This document shows, one piece after another, positions 1 through 8,526 of a stretch of 39,783 nucleotides of DNA. Location: NCBI RefSeq assembly GCF_014397005.1, contig NZ_JACGWS010000024.1, positions 1 through 39,783 on the forward strand. Reading direction: 5' to 3'. Within the stretch, counting starts at the first letter, position 1. Every line of letters starts with the position of its first letter. The stretch is from Kordia aestuariivivens (GTDB lineage Bacteria; Bacteroidota; Bacteroidia; Flavobacteriales; Flavobacteriaceae). The position numbers and the translations under genes are program-made. The notes beneath the pieces were generated by a model. It searched no databases and was not told the DNA's origin. It saw only the letters and a program-made list of their open reading frames with translations.

Positions 1-55
1 CTATATAATAAGCTCCTTGCGCCAAGCAGCTTGTGTAAATTTGTTCTACTTTCAT
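1..55 (-). CDS. MBL-fold metallo-hydrolase (ETHE1/rhodanese-like), N-terminal fragment
   Basis: Only the first 18 codons lie in the window; the gene continues past position 1. The start reads MKVEQIYTSCLAQGAYYI, which I recognise as the opening strand of the Bacteroidetes MBL-fold proteins related to persulfide dioxygenase ETHE1, often fused to a rhodanese domain. No metal ligands are visible in this stub, so the family call rests on N-terminal resemblance alone. An FNR-like site and a -7 box lie upstream in the correct orientation and spacing, placing the gene in the same putative regulon as its neighbours. Sulfide or persulfide oxidation is the family role, not something shown here. Confidence 0.6.
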   Translation of the reverse strand, partial: MKVEQIYTSCLAQGAYYI

Positions 56-430
56 AACTAAATCCTTTAAAAATTAGTCACAAATGTCTATATATGTACT
101 TAAAAAAACACTGATGTTGATCAGTTTAAAATAATTAGAACGAATATTTATAAGAAAGAATTTAATACCCTGAAAGCTCACAAATGCCATGCAAAATGAT
201 CATCCTGTGTTGTTTATATTTTATAAAATAGTACAAGGTTTAAATTGGATGAATCTATTGGTTGTGCTGTGGGAAATGTGCTAGAAGATGCTTATATTAC
301 AGTCATTGATATGGCTAACACGATTAGGTAAGAATGGTGTACAAATGATGACTGTATGAGTATTATATACAGCAGGGAAATTAGCAAAATCAGTATTCAT
401 ATTTTAATAAAATATAAAGACATAAATTTA
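56..430. other. Intergenic region between the MBL gene and pta
   Basis: This 375-nt stretch carries the minus-strand promoter at 81-123. An in-frame but startless open stretch at 227-331 encodes a protein-like sequence (including ESIGCAVGNVLEDAY) and may be a gene remnant. A small inverted repeat, CTGTAT at 352-357 and ATACAG at 367-372, has no clear role. I found no FNR-like site oriented toward pta. Confidence 0.5.
81..123 (-). promoter_or_regulatory. FNR-like site plus -7 box for the MBL gene
   Basis: Read on the minus strand, the site TGATCAACATCA (112-123) has perfect 5-bp arms, CTGAT/ATCAG. It is followed by exactly 23 nt and then GACATTTG (81-88), five of six matches to TAnnTTTG. The spacing is the same as at the other sites of the window. 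The start codon is at 55. Confidence 0.65.
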
Positions 431-2524
431 ATGAACAAAGCTATTTATATTGCTACAACCGAGTCCAATAGTGGTAAATCAATTGTATCTCTAGGACTTA
501 TGCAATCGCTATTGCGAAAGGTGGCTAAAGTAGGTTACTTTAGACCTATTATTGATGATTTTGAATCTGGAGAAACCGATAATCATATTCATACCATTAC
601 CTCTTATTTTAATTTAGACCTGAAATTTGAAGATGCGTATGCTTTCAAAAGAAGTGAAGTTATTCAAAAAATGAATGCGGATAAAGACGATGAAATTATT
701 AGTACGATTATCAAAAAATATAAAGCTATAGAAAAACGCTTTGATTTTGTGATTGTAGAAGGGACTAATTTTTCGGGTCAAGGATCTATAATAGAGTTTG
801 ATATTAATCTTTTAATCGCAAGAAATTTGGGGATTCCAGCCATTATTTTGACTAGCGGTACAGGAAAAACATTAGAAGAGCTTGTTGGCGATTTACAAAT
901 TGCTTACGATTCATTTAAGGATAAGGAAGTAGAAGTTGTATCTATTATCGCAAATAAAGTTGCACCTGAAAATCAGGAGATAGTTGTTGCTGAGTTGGAA
1001 AGAAAATTACCATCAAAAGTGATCGTAAATGCCATTCCACTCAATCCAGTCTTAGCCAATCCATCGATTAATGAAATTGTTGATGCACTAGATGCTAAGG
1101 TTCTTTTTGGAAAAGAGTTTTTAAACAATCAAGTTGGAGGTTTTAGTGTTGGAGCTATGCAATTGCGAAACTATTTAACGCACTTAAAAACGAATAGTTT
1201 GGTCATTACTCCAGGAGATCGTGCCGATATTATCTTAGGCGCACTACAGGCAAATGTATCAGCAAATTATCCGTCAATATCGGGAATAGTGCTTACTGGC
1301 GGTCTCATTCCTGAAGATTCAATTGGCAAATTGATAGAAGGTTTGTCAGACATTGTTCCTATTATTTCTGCGAAAGGCGGTACGTTTTCGGTAACGAATA
1401 ATATTGGCGCTATTAAGTCTCAGATCTATGCAAAAAACACTCAAAAAATAACGGCAGCCATTAACGATTTTGAAAAACATGTACAGGTAGAAACTTTGAT
1501 TGAAAGCTTAATTACTTTTAAATCAAATGGTATTACACCTAGAATGTTTCAGTATAACTTATTACAAAAAGCAAAATCTCATAAAAAACATATTGTATTA
1601 CCCGAAGGAACCGACGAACGTATCCTAAGAGCGACCAAACAATTGATTGATTTAGATATTGTCCGTATTACTTTACTAGGTGATAAAAAGCAAATAGAAG
1701 CTAAAATTGGAATGTTTGATATTGGATTAAATCTTGATAAGGTTACCATTATTAATCCTAATGAATCTGCTGATTTTGATGCTTTCGCGGAAGCATTGTA
1801 TGAACTACGAAAGCATAAGAATGTAAATTTAGCAATGGCGCGTGATCTTATGGAAGATGTTTCCTATTTTGGAACCATGATGGTGTATATGGGGAAAGCA
1901 GACGGAATGGTTTCTGGCGCAGTACATACCACACAACATACGATTCGTCCAGCACTTCAATTTGTGAAGACCAAGCCAGGAATAGCTTTAGTTTCCTCTA
2001 TATTTTTTATGTGCTTAGAAGATCGTGTGAGTATTTATGGAGATTGCGCAATTAACCCGAATCCTACGGCTGCACAATTGGCAGAGATTGCAATTTCTTC
2101 GGCTGCTACCAGTGTAGCTTTTGGTATTGAACCAAAAATAGCAATGTTATCCTATTCATCAGGGACTTCTGGAACAGGCGAAGATGTGGAACGCGTTCGA
2201 GAAGCAACTAAATTGGTAAAGCAAAAACGCCCTGATCTTAAAGTTGAAGGACCTATTCAATATGATGCCGCTGTAGATATGCAAGTTGGGAAAACTAAAA
2301 TGCCTAATTCTGAAGTTGCCGGACAAGCCAATGTATTTATCTTTCCCGATTTGAATACTGGAAATAATACGTATAAAGCAGTACAGAGAGAAACAAAAGC
2401 ACTCGCCATCGGTCCAATTATACAAGGACTTAACAAACCTGTGAATGACCTTAGTCGTGGTTGTACTGTAGATGATATTTTTAATACAGTTATTGTGACA
2501 GCAATTCAGGCACAAGAAATTTAA
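431..2524 (+). CDS. pta: Phosphate acetyltransferase (long, multidomain form)
   Basis: Converts acetyl-CoA and phosphate to acetyl phosphate and CoA in the cytoplasm, the first step of the acetate/ATP-yielding overflow pathway. I chose the ATG at 431 (697 residues, MNKAIYIATTESNSGKS). The frame is open from 356, but the extra 25 residues are not family-like. Order: N-terminal CobB/dethiobiotin-synthetase-like P-loop domain (about 1-215, motif TTESNSGKS), DRTGG domain (about 215-330), and catalytic PTA domain (from about 375, HIVLPEGTDERILRA, with GMVSGAVHTT and SYSSGTSGTGEDVERV further on). Length matches the long enterobacterial-type Pta. ackA begins 12 nt downstream, so the two are an operon. 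I found no FNR-like site in front of it, unlike the surrounding genes. Confidence 0.95.
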   Translation: MNKAIYIATTESNSGKSIVSLGLMQSLLRKVAKVGYFRPIIDDFESGETDNHIHTITSYFNLDLKFEDAYAFKRSEVIQKMNADKDDEIISTIIKKYKAIEKRFDFVIVEGTNFSGQGSIIEFDINLLIARNLGIPAIILTSGTGKTLEELVGDLQIAYDSFKDKEVEVVSIIANKVAPENQEIVVAELERKLPSKVIVNAIPLNPVLANPSINEIVDALDAKVLFGKEFLNNQVGGFSVGAMQLRNYLTHLKTNSLVITPGDRADIILGALQANVSANYPSISGIVLTGGLIPEDSIGKLIEGLSDIVPIISAKGGTFSVTNNIGAIKSQIYAKNTQKITAAINDFEKHVQVETLIESLITFKSNGITPRMFQYNLLQKAKSHKKHIVLPEGTDERILRATKQLIDLDIVRITLLGDKKQIEAKIGMFDIGLNLDKVTIINPNESADFDAFAEALYELRKHKNVNLAMARDLMEDVSYFGTMMVYMGKADGMVSGAVHTTQHTIRPALQFVKTKPGIALVSSIFFMCLEDRVSIYGDCAINPNPTAAQLAEIAISSAATSVAFGIEPKIAMLSYSSGTSGTGEDVERVREATKLVKQKRPDLKVEGPIQYDAAVDMQVGKTKMPNSEVAGQANVFIFPDLNTGNNTYKAVQRETKALAIGPIIQGLNKPVNDLSRGCTVDDIFNTVIVTAIQAQEI

Positions 2525-2536
2525 ACTCATAAAAGA

Positions 2537-3721
2537 ATGAATATATTGGTCATAAACTCTGGGAGTTCCTCTATAAAGTTTCAACTGATACAAATGCCTT
2601 CAGAAAGCGTTATTTGTAAAGGTATGGTAGAGCAAATAGGTTCTCAGAACACTTTATTTAGCTATCAAACAGATCGTATTGAAATTGAAGAAACGGATGC
2701 TTTAGAAACACATGAAGATGGGCTACAAAAAATCGCCTCTCTATTGCTTGATGCTGAAAAAGGAGTTATCCAAAATATAAGCGATATTACGATGGTTGGA
2801 CATCGTGTGGTACATGGTGGAAATTCATTCTCAAATACAACAGTAATCAATACTGAAGTAAAGGATAAAATAGCACAATATGCAGCTTTAGCGCCGTTGC
2901 ATAATCCTCATAACCTTCAGGGAATTATACTTGCTGAGCAATTATTTCCTGCTGCAAAACAAGTAGCGGTATTTGATACTGCTTTTCATCAAACCATTCC
3001 GTTAGTCGCGAAAAAATATGCGATACCCAATACGCTTTTTACAGAAAACGAGATACAAGTATATGGTTTTCATGGAACGAGTCATAAGTATGTCTCTGAA
3101 AAGGCAATAGCGTATTTAAAACTAGAGAATTCCAAAATCATTTCCATTCATTTAGGAAATGGTTGTAGTATGACAGCTATTGTTGATGGAAAAAGTATAG
3201 ATCATAGTTTAGGTTTTACACCTTCTACAGGACTCATTATGGGTTCTCGAAGTGGTGATATAGACCATTCTATTATTTTTTATTTAGTAAACAAATTAGG
3301 GTATCCTTTAGAAGACGTTGAACATTTGCTCAATAATAAAAGTGGAATGTTGGGACTTACAGGATATAGTGATTTAAGACAGATTCAAGATGAGGTTGAA
3401 AAAGGTAATAAAGCGTGTATACTCGCTATGGAGATGAATGCGTATCGCATTAAAAAGTACATTGGTTCCTATATCTCAGCGATGAACGGATTGGATGCTA
3501 TTATATTTACGGCGGGTATTGGTGAAAATTCTAGTTTGTTGCGGAAAATGGTATGTTCAAATTTAGAGTGTTTTGGGATCGCTTTAGATGACTCTAAAAA
3601 TGACAAGAAATCTAAAGAAATAAGGGAAATTAATACTCCTTTATCCAATGTGAAAATATTGGTCATCCCTACTAATGAAGAGTTGGAAATTGCTAAGCAA
3701 GCGTATCATTTACTTGAATAA
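2537..3721 (+). CDS. ackA: Acetate kinase
   Basis: Transfers phosphate from acetyl phosphate to ADP, giving acetate and ATP; the partner of the upstream pta. The 394-residue protein is full length and carries the acetokinase motifs in order: NSGSSSIKFQLI near the N-terminus, HRVVHGGNSF, HNPHNLQG, FDTAFHQTIP (catalytic Asp), YGFHGTSHKYV (catalytic His), HLGNGCSM, GSRSGDID (catalytic Arg) and FTAGIGENSSLLR. The C-terminus has the NEELEIA glutamate region. The start codon lies 12 nt after pta stops. Together with the low-oxygen-type neighbours it suggests fermentative energy conservation when respiration is limited. Confidence 0.97.
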   Translation: MNILVINSGSSSIKFQLIQMPSESVICKGMVEQIGSQNTLFSYQTDRIEIEETDALETHEDGLQKIASLLLDAEKGVIQNISDITMVGHRVVHGGNSFSNTTVINTEVKDKIAQYAALAPLHNPHNLQGIILAEQLFPAAKQVAVFDTAFHQTIPLVAKKYAIPNTLFTENEIQVYGFHGTSHKYVSEKAIAYLKLENSKIISIHLGNGCSMTAIVDGKSIDHSLGFTPSTGLIMGSRSGDIDHSIIFYLVNKLGYPLEDVEHLLNNKSGMLGLTGYSDLRQIQDEVEKGNKACILAMEMNAYRIKKYIGSYISAMNGLDAIIFTAGIGENSSLLRKMVCSNLECFGIALDDSKNDKKSKEIREINTPLSNVKILVIPTNEELEIAKQAYHLLE

Positions 3722-3827
3722 GTTTTGATATTAAATTTCACCTAGTTTTAATCTCCATTTATATAATTTCTATCTCTTTAGATTTAATGATTGTCTATGT
3801 GTGTTTTTTATTTTTTAGGATTCTAAA

Positions 3828-4220
3828 TTAATTTCTTCTACTTCTTGTCGTTGAAGTTCTGCTCGATCTAGGACTGTTTGTATACGTTCTTCTGTGGTAT
3901 GTTCTAATATTAGTATCTCTATATCCTCTTACACGTACATATCTACTTCGATTAAGATTGATACTTCTATATCGTAACGGAAGTACATTTACACGAATCC
4001 AAACGTTATTTTCTAAGTATATATACTGTCGTAAAGAGAGGTCATAGTAGATAACATAATCTGGGAAATAGACATATCGTACAGATTCAATTCTATTTGG
4101 GTAAAACCATGCTGGTGGCGGATTATCAGGATATGGTGCTAGAATAATTGGTCCGCAGCTTTTCAAAAAAAACAGACTTAAAATTAGAATGACAAAAAAT
4201 GATAACTTATTGTTTTTCAT
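3828..4220 (-). CDS. Small lipoprotein, unknown function
   Basis: A 130-residue protein with a classic lipoprotein signal: MKNNK, a hydrophobic stretch, then FFLKSCG with the lipobox Cys at residue 22. The mature part is rich in Tyr, Pro and Arg. The segment YVYFPDYVIYYDLSLRQYIY followed by a tryptophan-containing strand looks like a short beta-rich repeat common in flavobacterial envelope proteins. The tail is low-complexity Arg/Ser/Thr (RRTYTNSPRSSRTSTTRSRRN is the extreme end minus one residue). It faces ackA convergently. Its promoter carries the best-extended inverted repeat of the window. The function is unknown; an envelope-stress role is a guess from the regulon context. Confidence 0.75.
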   Translation of the reverse strand: MKNNKLSFFVILILSLFFLKSCGPIILAPYPDNPPPAWFYPNRIESVRYVYFPDYVIYYDLSLRQYIYLENNVWIRVNVLPLRYRSINLNRSRYVRVRGYRDTNIRTYHRRTYTNSPRSSRTSTTRSRRN

Positions 4221-4239
4221 AAGGAGTTATTTTAGATTA

Positions 4240-4282
4240 CAAAGAAACTAAGTCTCAATAGTGCCTGAAATGACCCAAGTCA
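4240..4282 (-). promoter_or_regulatory. FNR-like site plus -7 box for the lipoprotein gene
   Basis: TGACTTGGGTCA on the minus strand (4271-4282) sits inside perfect 9-bp arms, TGAAATGAC (4266-4274) and GTCATTTCA (4279-4287). After exactly 23 nt comes TTTCTTTG (4240-4247), five of six matches to the Bacteroidetes -7 box. The start codon is at 4220. Confidence 0.75.
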
Positions 4283-4398
4283 TTTCAATGGTGTTGCGTT
4301 TAAAATAATTTTAGAATTCTAAGGTGTTGATAGTTCGTAGAAATAATATAAAAAAGGATAACAAGTAATACAATAGCTATAAATTCGATTATAGATAT

Positions 4399-4758
4399 TT
4401 AAAATTTATTTTGAAGAAACCTTTCTAACAATTCTACTTGGAAAGTTCCTACTATAGAAAGATTTGTGTCAGCATTTAGAAGCACTAATCCGTATCCTAA
4501 AAGCGAGAGTTTACAATCTTGAATGAGGTCTTGTTTGGTTCCACTAAACATAGGTCTAAAATGTTTTCGGATTTCTAGACCTGAAGAATTGGCTATTTTT
4601 ATAGCAGCAATAACTGCGGTATTAATTTGTTTAGGCGAAAGTCCTTTTTTTAATAAATCACTTGCCCAATACCTCATGCTTAAGGAATAATAAAGATCTA
4701 AAAAATCATCAATGCTAGACGTTAAGTCATACGTGTTTTTTTGTAATATGGTTTTCAT
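4399..4758 (-). CDS. Hypothetical protein (119 aa), last gene of a three-gene operon
   Basis: I do not recognise this family. The protein is predicted soluble, with no signal peptide or membrane segment. It looks mostly alpha-helical, with segments such as LDLYYSLSMRYWASDLL and INTAVIAAIKIANSSG. It lies 68 nt downstream of the DnaJ-like gene on the same strand, and no regulatory site precedes it, so it is probably the distal gene of the sigma-like/DnaJ/unknown operon read from the site at 6609-6620. A role in the chaperone or stress response is inference from position only. Confidence 0.7.
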   Translation of the reverse strand: MKTILQKNTYDLTSSIDDFLDLYYSLSMRYWASDLLKKGLSPKQINTAVIAAIKIANSSGLEIRKHFRPMFSGTKQDLIQDCKLSLLGYGLVLLNADTNLSIVGTFQVELLERFLQNKF

Positions 4759-4826
4759 AACTATGTCTTTTTCTAATGTTTACTACTATTGAAACATCAT
4801 TGTTTGCCATTGAATTAACTTTAATT

Positions 4827-5768
4827 TCATACGCCGTAGGTTGTGTTTTCTTTTTGCATTCTTAGTCTCTTCAATTCTTTAAACAAGGATTCTTCTTGTT
4901 TTGTTAGGTTTTTAGGTAATATGACATTCAATTTTACGAGCATGTCTCCATAAGAAGATTGTTTCCCGTATTTAGGCATTCCTTTGCCTTTGAGTCTTAA
5001 CCTTTTTCCAGTTTCACTTCCTTTTGGGATCGTAATTTTCAGGATTCCTGTAAGTGTCGAAATTTCTATTTTACCTCCCAAAATCGCAGTATATAAATCT
5101 ATTGAGGCGTTGTATAGCAGATCATCAGCTTTTCTTTCAAATCGAACGTCGGGTAGTACCTTCAAAATAATATACAAGTCACCTCTATTGCCACCACTGA
5201 CACTTGGCTGTCCCTTTCCTTTGATTTTTAATTGTTGGCCATCATAAGAACCAGGTTTTATAGTAATTCTTAAGTTTTCATTGTGAATTTCAAAAGTGCG
5301 TTTACTTCCTTGATAAGCTTCAAGTAATGTAATTGGCAATTCAGCTTGAATATCACCGCCAGAAAATGAGCTTCTCCTTTGTCTTTCTGATTGTCTACCG
5401 CCACCAAAAAATGTCTCAAAGAAACTTGAAAAATCTGTCCCATCGGTAGCATCATAAAACGCTGAAGAACCTTCTTGATGATACCGTTTTTGTTGATTCT
5501 GTTGATTTGCATAATCTCTCCAATCATCGCCTGTGTGTTGATATGCTTCCCAATTAGAACCTAATGCATCATATTTCTCACGCTTTTCCTTATCGCTCAA
5601 AACCTCATTTGCCTCATTAATTTCTTTAAACTTTTCTTCGGCAGCCTTATCATCAGGATTCTTATCAGGATGATACTTAGCCGCAAGTTTTCTGTACGCT
5701 TTTTTAATATCTTTAGCAGATGCGTTCTTTGCAACACCTAATATTTTGTAATAGTCCTTGTAATTCAT
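4827..5768 (-). CDS. cbpA: DnaJ-family co-chaperone, CbpA-like
   Basis: A 313-residue cytoplasmic J-domain protein that would stimulate DnaK ATPase and pass it client proteins. The N-terminal J domain (about 1-70) has the HPDKNPDD motif, with HPD as the DnaK-activating triad. A Gly/Phe-rich linker follows ([20 protein letters not shown]), and then two DnaJ C-terminal beta domains with [12 protein letters not shown] and [11 protein letters not shown]. There is no CxxCxGxG zinc-finger domain, so it is the CbpA type rather than true DnaJ. It begins 14 nt after the sigma-like gene ends and belongs to that operon. Confidence 0.92.
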   Translation of the reverse strand: MNYKDYYKILGVAKNASAKDIKKAYRKLAAKYHPDKNPDDKAAEEKFKEINEANEVLSDKEKREKYDALGSNWEAYQHTGDDWRDYANQQNQQKRYHQEGSSAFYDATDGTDFSSFFETFFGGGRQSERQRRSSFSGGDIQAELPITLLEAYQGSKRTFEIHNENLRITIKPGSYDGQQLKIKGKGQPSVSGGNRGDLYIILKVLPDVRFERKADDLLYNASIDLYTAILGGKIEISTLTGILKITIPKGSETGKRLRLKGKGMPKYGKQSSYGDMLVKLNVILPKNLTKQEESLFKELKRLRMQKENTTYGV

Positions 5769-5782
5769 TTATATAGTAACTG

Positions 5783-6547
5783 TTAGTCATACCTATTGAA
5801 AAAACTTATTTTCAACCCTTTTCTAGCATCATTGAGAAGTTGTTGTGCTTTTTCAATGGATATTTTCCTTACTTCTGCAATTTCTGCGAGCGTAAGATGT
5901 TGTTTCGTAAATAGTTCAAAAACTGTGCGCATAGCGTCTGGTAAGTTGTGTAAAACTACTTGTATGTGCCTGTCCACAGCCTCTTTATGTAAGATTTTAT
6001 CAATCTTTATTACAAGTTCCTTTTCAGTGTTTTCTATAAAAATATCATTCAAAGTATAAGGGTCTTTGTAATAAGAAATATCGTCAAGTTCTTCTTTCAT
6101 GATAAGATCGCCATCACTTTCTGCAGTAAATTTTTCATGCATTTGATCCCATTCTTTTTTAGAATATTCATCTATATTTTGAAAGAATAGATTATCGAAT
6201 TCTTCTTCAATTATAGTGTTTTCAAGGAGTTCATTGGTCTTTTTATATAACCAAACATAAAACTCATCTTCATTAGAAAAGTCTTGAATGTGATCGTAAA
6301 CCTCAATAAATAATTGGTCTATAAAATCATCAGCAGTGTATTTATTCTTTGGGAAATGCCCTTTCTGGATTGCATTACGCACTTTTTTAATAATATACCG
6401 TCTTATTTCTGGGATTATTTCTAAGAGCAATTGATTAAAGGCAATTCTATTTTCCGCTGCTTTAAGTCTAACAAGATTTGGTAGTGTCCGCTTTATAGAT
6501 ATTTGAAGCTCTTTGCGGCTCTTGTAAAAAGTAGTCTGATTTGCCAT
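5783..6547 (-). CDS. RNA polymerase sigma-70 family-like protein
   Basis: A 254-residue protein with the layout of an ECF-like sigma factor, but larger. The N-terminal part resembles region 2 (IRRYIIKKVRNAIQKGHF, then YTADDFIDQLFIEVYDHI). A long acidic middle follows. The C-terminus is a region 4-type helix-turn-helix: LHNLPDAMRTVFELF, then HLTLAEIAEVRKISIEKAQQ. The region 2 promoter-melting residues are not obvious, so it may be an active sigma factor or a DNA-binding relative. It is the first gene of an operon with a DnaJ-like chaperone and has its own FNR-like site, so it could relay the primary signal to a second tier of genes. Confidence 0.75.
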   Translation of the reverse strand: MANQTTFYKSRKELQISIKRTLPNLVRLKAAENRIAFNQLLLEIIPEIRRYIIKKVRNAIQKGHFPKNKYTADDFIDQLFIEVYDHIQDFSNEDEFYVWLYKKTNELLENTIIEEEFDNLFFQNIDEYSKKEWDQMHEKFTAESDGDLIMKEELDDISYYKDPYTLNDIFIENTEKELVIKIDKILHKEAVDRHIQVVLHNLPDAMRTVFELFTKQHLTLAEIAEVRKISIEKAQQLLNDARKGLKISFFNRYD

Positions 6548-6577
6548 AATTATAATTTTTGAGGTTTATACTAAGCG

Positions 6578-6620
6578 TAAAGATGCAAATAGTAGATTCC
6601 AAATAAAATGACAAGGGTCA
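6578..6620 (-). promoter_or_regulatory. FNR-like site plus weak -7 box for the sigma/DnaJ operon
   Basis: TGACCCTTGTCA on the minus strand (6609-6620), then 23 nt, then CATCTTTA (6578-6585), a poor match (four of six) to TAnnTTTG. Site position relative to the start codon (62 nt) is the same as at dodecin. Confidence 0.55.
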
Positions 6621-6731
6621 GTTGATAAACATTAGAACATTTAGAAGGTTTTTGAAACCAATACGAAAAGTATGAATAGTGCTAAATAAAAATTGAAAAA
6701 AGGAGATTGGCTAAGATTCATTAGTAGTATA

Positions 6732-6785
6732 AAAAACAGATTCCTAAAAGATAAGGCTTCTCAATCCATTATACTTTTAGGAATC
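6732..6785 (-). terminator. Rho-independent terminator after dodecin
   Basis: A perfect 12-bp stem, GATTCCTAAAAG (6739-6750) with CTTTTAGGAATC (6774-6785). On the minus strand it is followed directly by TGTTTTTTA. It lies 21 nt past the dodecin stop. Confidence 0.8.
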
Positions 6786-6806
6786 CTCGTCACCCAAAAT
6801 GACTAG

Positions 6807-7016
6807 TTATACTGTATCTATAATTCCAAAACAAACCTTTGTATTCACTCGGTATTCTACTATTTGGTTATTATTTACGGTTACTTGCATATCTTCCACA
6901 TAAACAGATTTAATATTTTTAACTGTTTTTGACACTTCATTAACGACGTTTTTCACAGCATCTTCGAAACTCTCGGTAGAGTTTCCTAATACCTCAATTA
7001 CTTTTAATACTGACAT
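6807..7016 (-). CDS. Dodecin family flavin-binding protein
   Basis: A 69-residue small protein. Dodecins form hollow dodecamers that store or buffer flavins. The fold signature is complete: MSVLKVIEVLGNSTESFEDA (strand, then helix), the central helix to about residue 34, then SVYVEDMQVTVNNN and IVEYRVNTKVCF strands. The aromatic that stacks on the isoalloxazine ring, Trp in many dodecins, is Tyr39 here, so flavin affinity or photochemistry may differ. It is monocistronic, with its own FNR-like promoter upstream and a strong terminator downstream, and is divergent from the hydrolase operon. Confidence 0.93.
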   Translation of the reverse strand: MSVLKVIEVLGNSTESFEDAVKNVVNEVSKTVKNIKSVYVEDMQVTVNNNQIVEYRVNTKVCFGIIDTV

Positions 7017-7046
7017 AGTTCTAAATTTTTAAAAATTAGCATTGGT

Positions 7047-7089
7047 CAAATGTAGTATGGATAGATCGGTTTTAAAATGACCTGAGTCA
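7047..7089 (-). promoter_or_regulatory. FNR-like site plus consensus -7 box for dodecin
   Basis: TGACTCAGGTCA on the minus strand (7078-7089), exactly 23 nt, then TACATTTG (7047-7054), a full match to TAnnTTTG. Start codon at 7016. Confidence 0.8.
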
Positions 7090-7151
7090 GCCAATGAATT
7101 TATTTTCAGATTTAAAAACAATGATCTAAATATTGAAGATTAATAGGTTAC

Positions 7152-7194
7152 TGATCTACATCATTGTTATACTTATGATATTGAAGTTTCTTTG
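7152..7194 (+). promoter_or_regulatory. FNR-like site plus -7 box for the hydrolase operon
   Basis: TGATCTACATCA (7152-7163), exactly 23 nt, then TTTCTTTG (7187-7194), the same box as at the lipoprotein promoter. Start codon at 7220. It is divergent from the dodecin promoter, 62 nt away. Confidence 0.75.
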
Positions 7195-7219
7195 AGTTGA
7201 AACTTAATCATTTCTAAAA

Positions 7220-7885
7220 ATGCTAAAAGAATGTACTAATAAATCGATTACCATTGGCTTAAAAGATGTTGCTTTACTTGGAGAACTATGTATTCCAAAA
7301 AATGCGTTGGGACTTATCATTTTTTCTCATGGAAGCGGCAGTAGTAGGTTAAGCCCCAGAAATAACTACGTTGCAAAAATACTTCAAAAGAAAGGGTTAG
7401 CCACATTGCTTTTTGATTTATTGACGGAAGAAGAAGACGCAATCTACGAGAACCGATTTAATATAGAACTTCTTACCAACAGACTTATAGAAGTCACTAA
7501 ATGGGTACAGGAGCAAAAAGAAACGGATACACTTCCCATTGGTTATTTTGGCGCAAGTACTGGTGCTGCATCTGCTCTAAGAGCTGCGGTCACTTTAAAA
7601 GGTGTTGTTGCAGTTGTAGTATCACGTGGAGGTAGACCAGATCTTGCAATGGAATTTTTGGAACAAGTAAGCACACCAACATTATTGATCGTAGGTGGAG
7701 ACGACACCATAGTCATTCAATTAAATAAACAAGCATACCAAAAGCTTCAATGTGAACGAAGTTTAGAGATTATACCAAACGCTACACATTTATTTGAAGA
7801 AAAAGGAAAATTAGAAACTGTGGCAATAAGTGCGGCCAAGTGGTTTGCAGAAAAGATAAACGCTAAACCCTTTGACTATGTTTAA
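7220..7885 (+). CDS. Alpha/beta hydrolase, dienelactone-hydrolase-like
   Basis: A 221-residue cytoplasmic hydrolase of unknown substrate. The oxyanion region is IIFSHGSGSSRLSPR. The nucleophile elbow is GYFGASTGAASAL (Ser), the acid is in LLIVGGDDTIV, and the catalytic His is in PNATHLFEE, so the triad is complete. The stop overlaps the next gene by 8 nt, implying translational coupling to the phosphoribosyltransferase. In the M. tuberculosis dormancy protein Rv0571c (from memory) the same two domains are fused. First gene of an operon under an FNR-like site. Confidence 0.88.
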   Translation: MLKECTNKSITIGLKDVALLGELCIPKNALGLIIFSHGSGSSRLSPRNNYVAKILQKKGLATLLFDLLTEEEDAIYENRFNIELLTNRLIEVTKWVQEQKETDTLPIGYFGASTGAASALRAAVTLKGVVAVVVSRGGRPDLAMEFLEQVSTPTLLIVGGDDTIVIQLNKQAYQKLQCERSLEIIPNATHLFEEKGKLETVAISAAKWFAEKINAKPFDYV

Positions 7886-8510
7886 AGATAGAATTGATGC
7901 TGGAAAACAGCTCGCCCAACGAATACTTAATTACAAGAATAAAGATGTTGTAGTGGTTGCTATTCCACGAGGAGGTCTTCCGCTAGGCGCTATTGTAGCC
8001 AAAGCACTCAATGCTCCTTTAGACGTAGTACTGACAAAAAAAATTGGACATCCAATCAACAAAGAATATGCTATTGGAGCCGTTAGTCTAGGAAACAAAT
8101 TTATTACAGATTCAGGCGAGGTTTCCATGAGTTATATTGAAGATGAAATCAGAAGTATTCGAGCACTATTACGTCAACGTCAAGATCAATACTATAAGAA
8201 TTCCAAACCTAAAGTTCTTAAAAACAAAATCGTCATTATTGTCGATGATGGTATAGCCACGGGAAATACAATGTTAGCTACTATACGACTTATAAAAGAT
8301 GAAGAGCCTTCAAGAATAATAGTTGCGGTTCCAGTAGCATCATTATCAGCACTCGAAAAATTGAACAATTCTCCCTTTGTAGATGAAACGGTTTGTTTGC
8401 TTATTCCAAGACATTTTAGAGCAGTGGGACAATTTTACACTACGTTTAATTCCGTAGACGATAAAATTGCAATACAAATTTTAGAAGAATCAAATAAACA
8501 ATTCAAGTAA
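7878..8510 (+). CDS. Phosphoribosyltransferase domain protein
   Basis: A 210-residue type I phosphoribosyltransferase-fold protein. The PRPP-binding loop is VIIVDDGIATGNTM. The N-terminal VVVVAIPRGGLPLGAIVA supplies the PPi-loop region, and TKKIGHPINKEYAIGAV is typical of this uncharacterised subgroup. The base substrate is unknown. I took the ATG at 7878; a TTG six bases earlier is in frame but less likely. It overlaps the hydrolase stop by 8 nt and lies 16 nt before the DUF2267 gene. It may equally be a regulator or a salvage enzyme. Confidence 0.88.
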   Translation: MFKDRIDAGKQLAQRILNYKNKDVVVVAIPRGGLPLGAIVAKALNAPLDVVLTKKIGHPINKEYAIGAVSLGNKFITDSGEVSMSYIEDEIRSIRALLRQRQDQYYKNSKPKVLKNKIVIIVDDGIATGNTMLATIRLIKDEEPSRIIVAVPVASLSALEKLNNSPFVDETVCLLIPRHFRAVGQFYTTFNSVDDKIAIQILEESNKQFK

Positions 8511-8526
8511 TAAAATACGATAAGTT

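Noticed and set aside
227-331. A short open stretch reading like a protein (ESIGCAVGNVLEDAY) upstream of pta.
   Set aside because: No ATG start, only 34 codons and no family recognised; kept only as a note on the intergenic region.
352-372. Inverted repeat CTGTAT/ATACAG as a pta operator.
   Set aside because: Short arms with a 9-nt spacer, no match to the dyad used elsewhere, and no promoter box at a fixed distance.
356-430. An ATG at 356 would extend the phosphate acetyltransferase by 25 residues.
   Set aside because: The extra residues do not resemble Pta, and the family start (M, then KAIYIATTE) is at 431.
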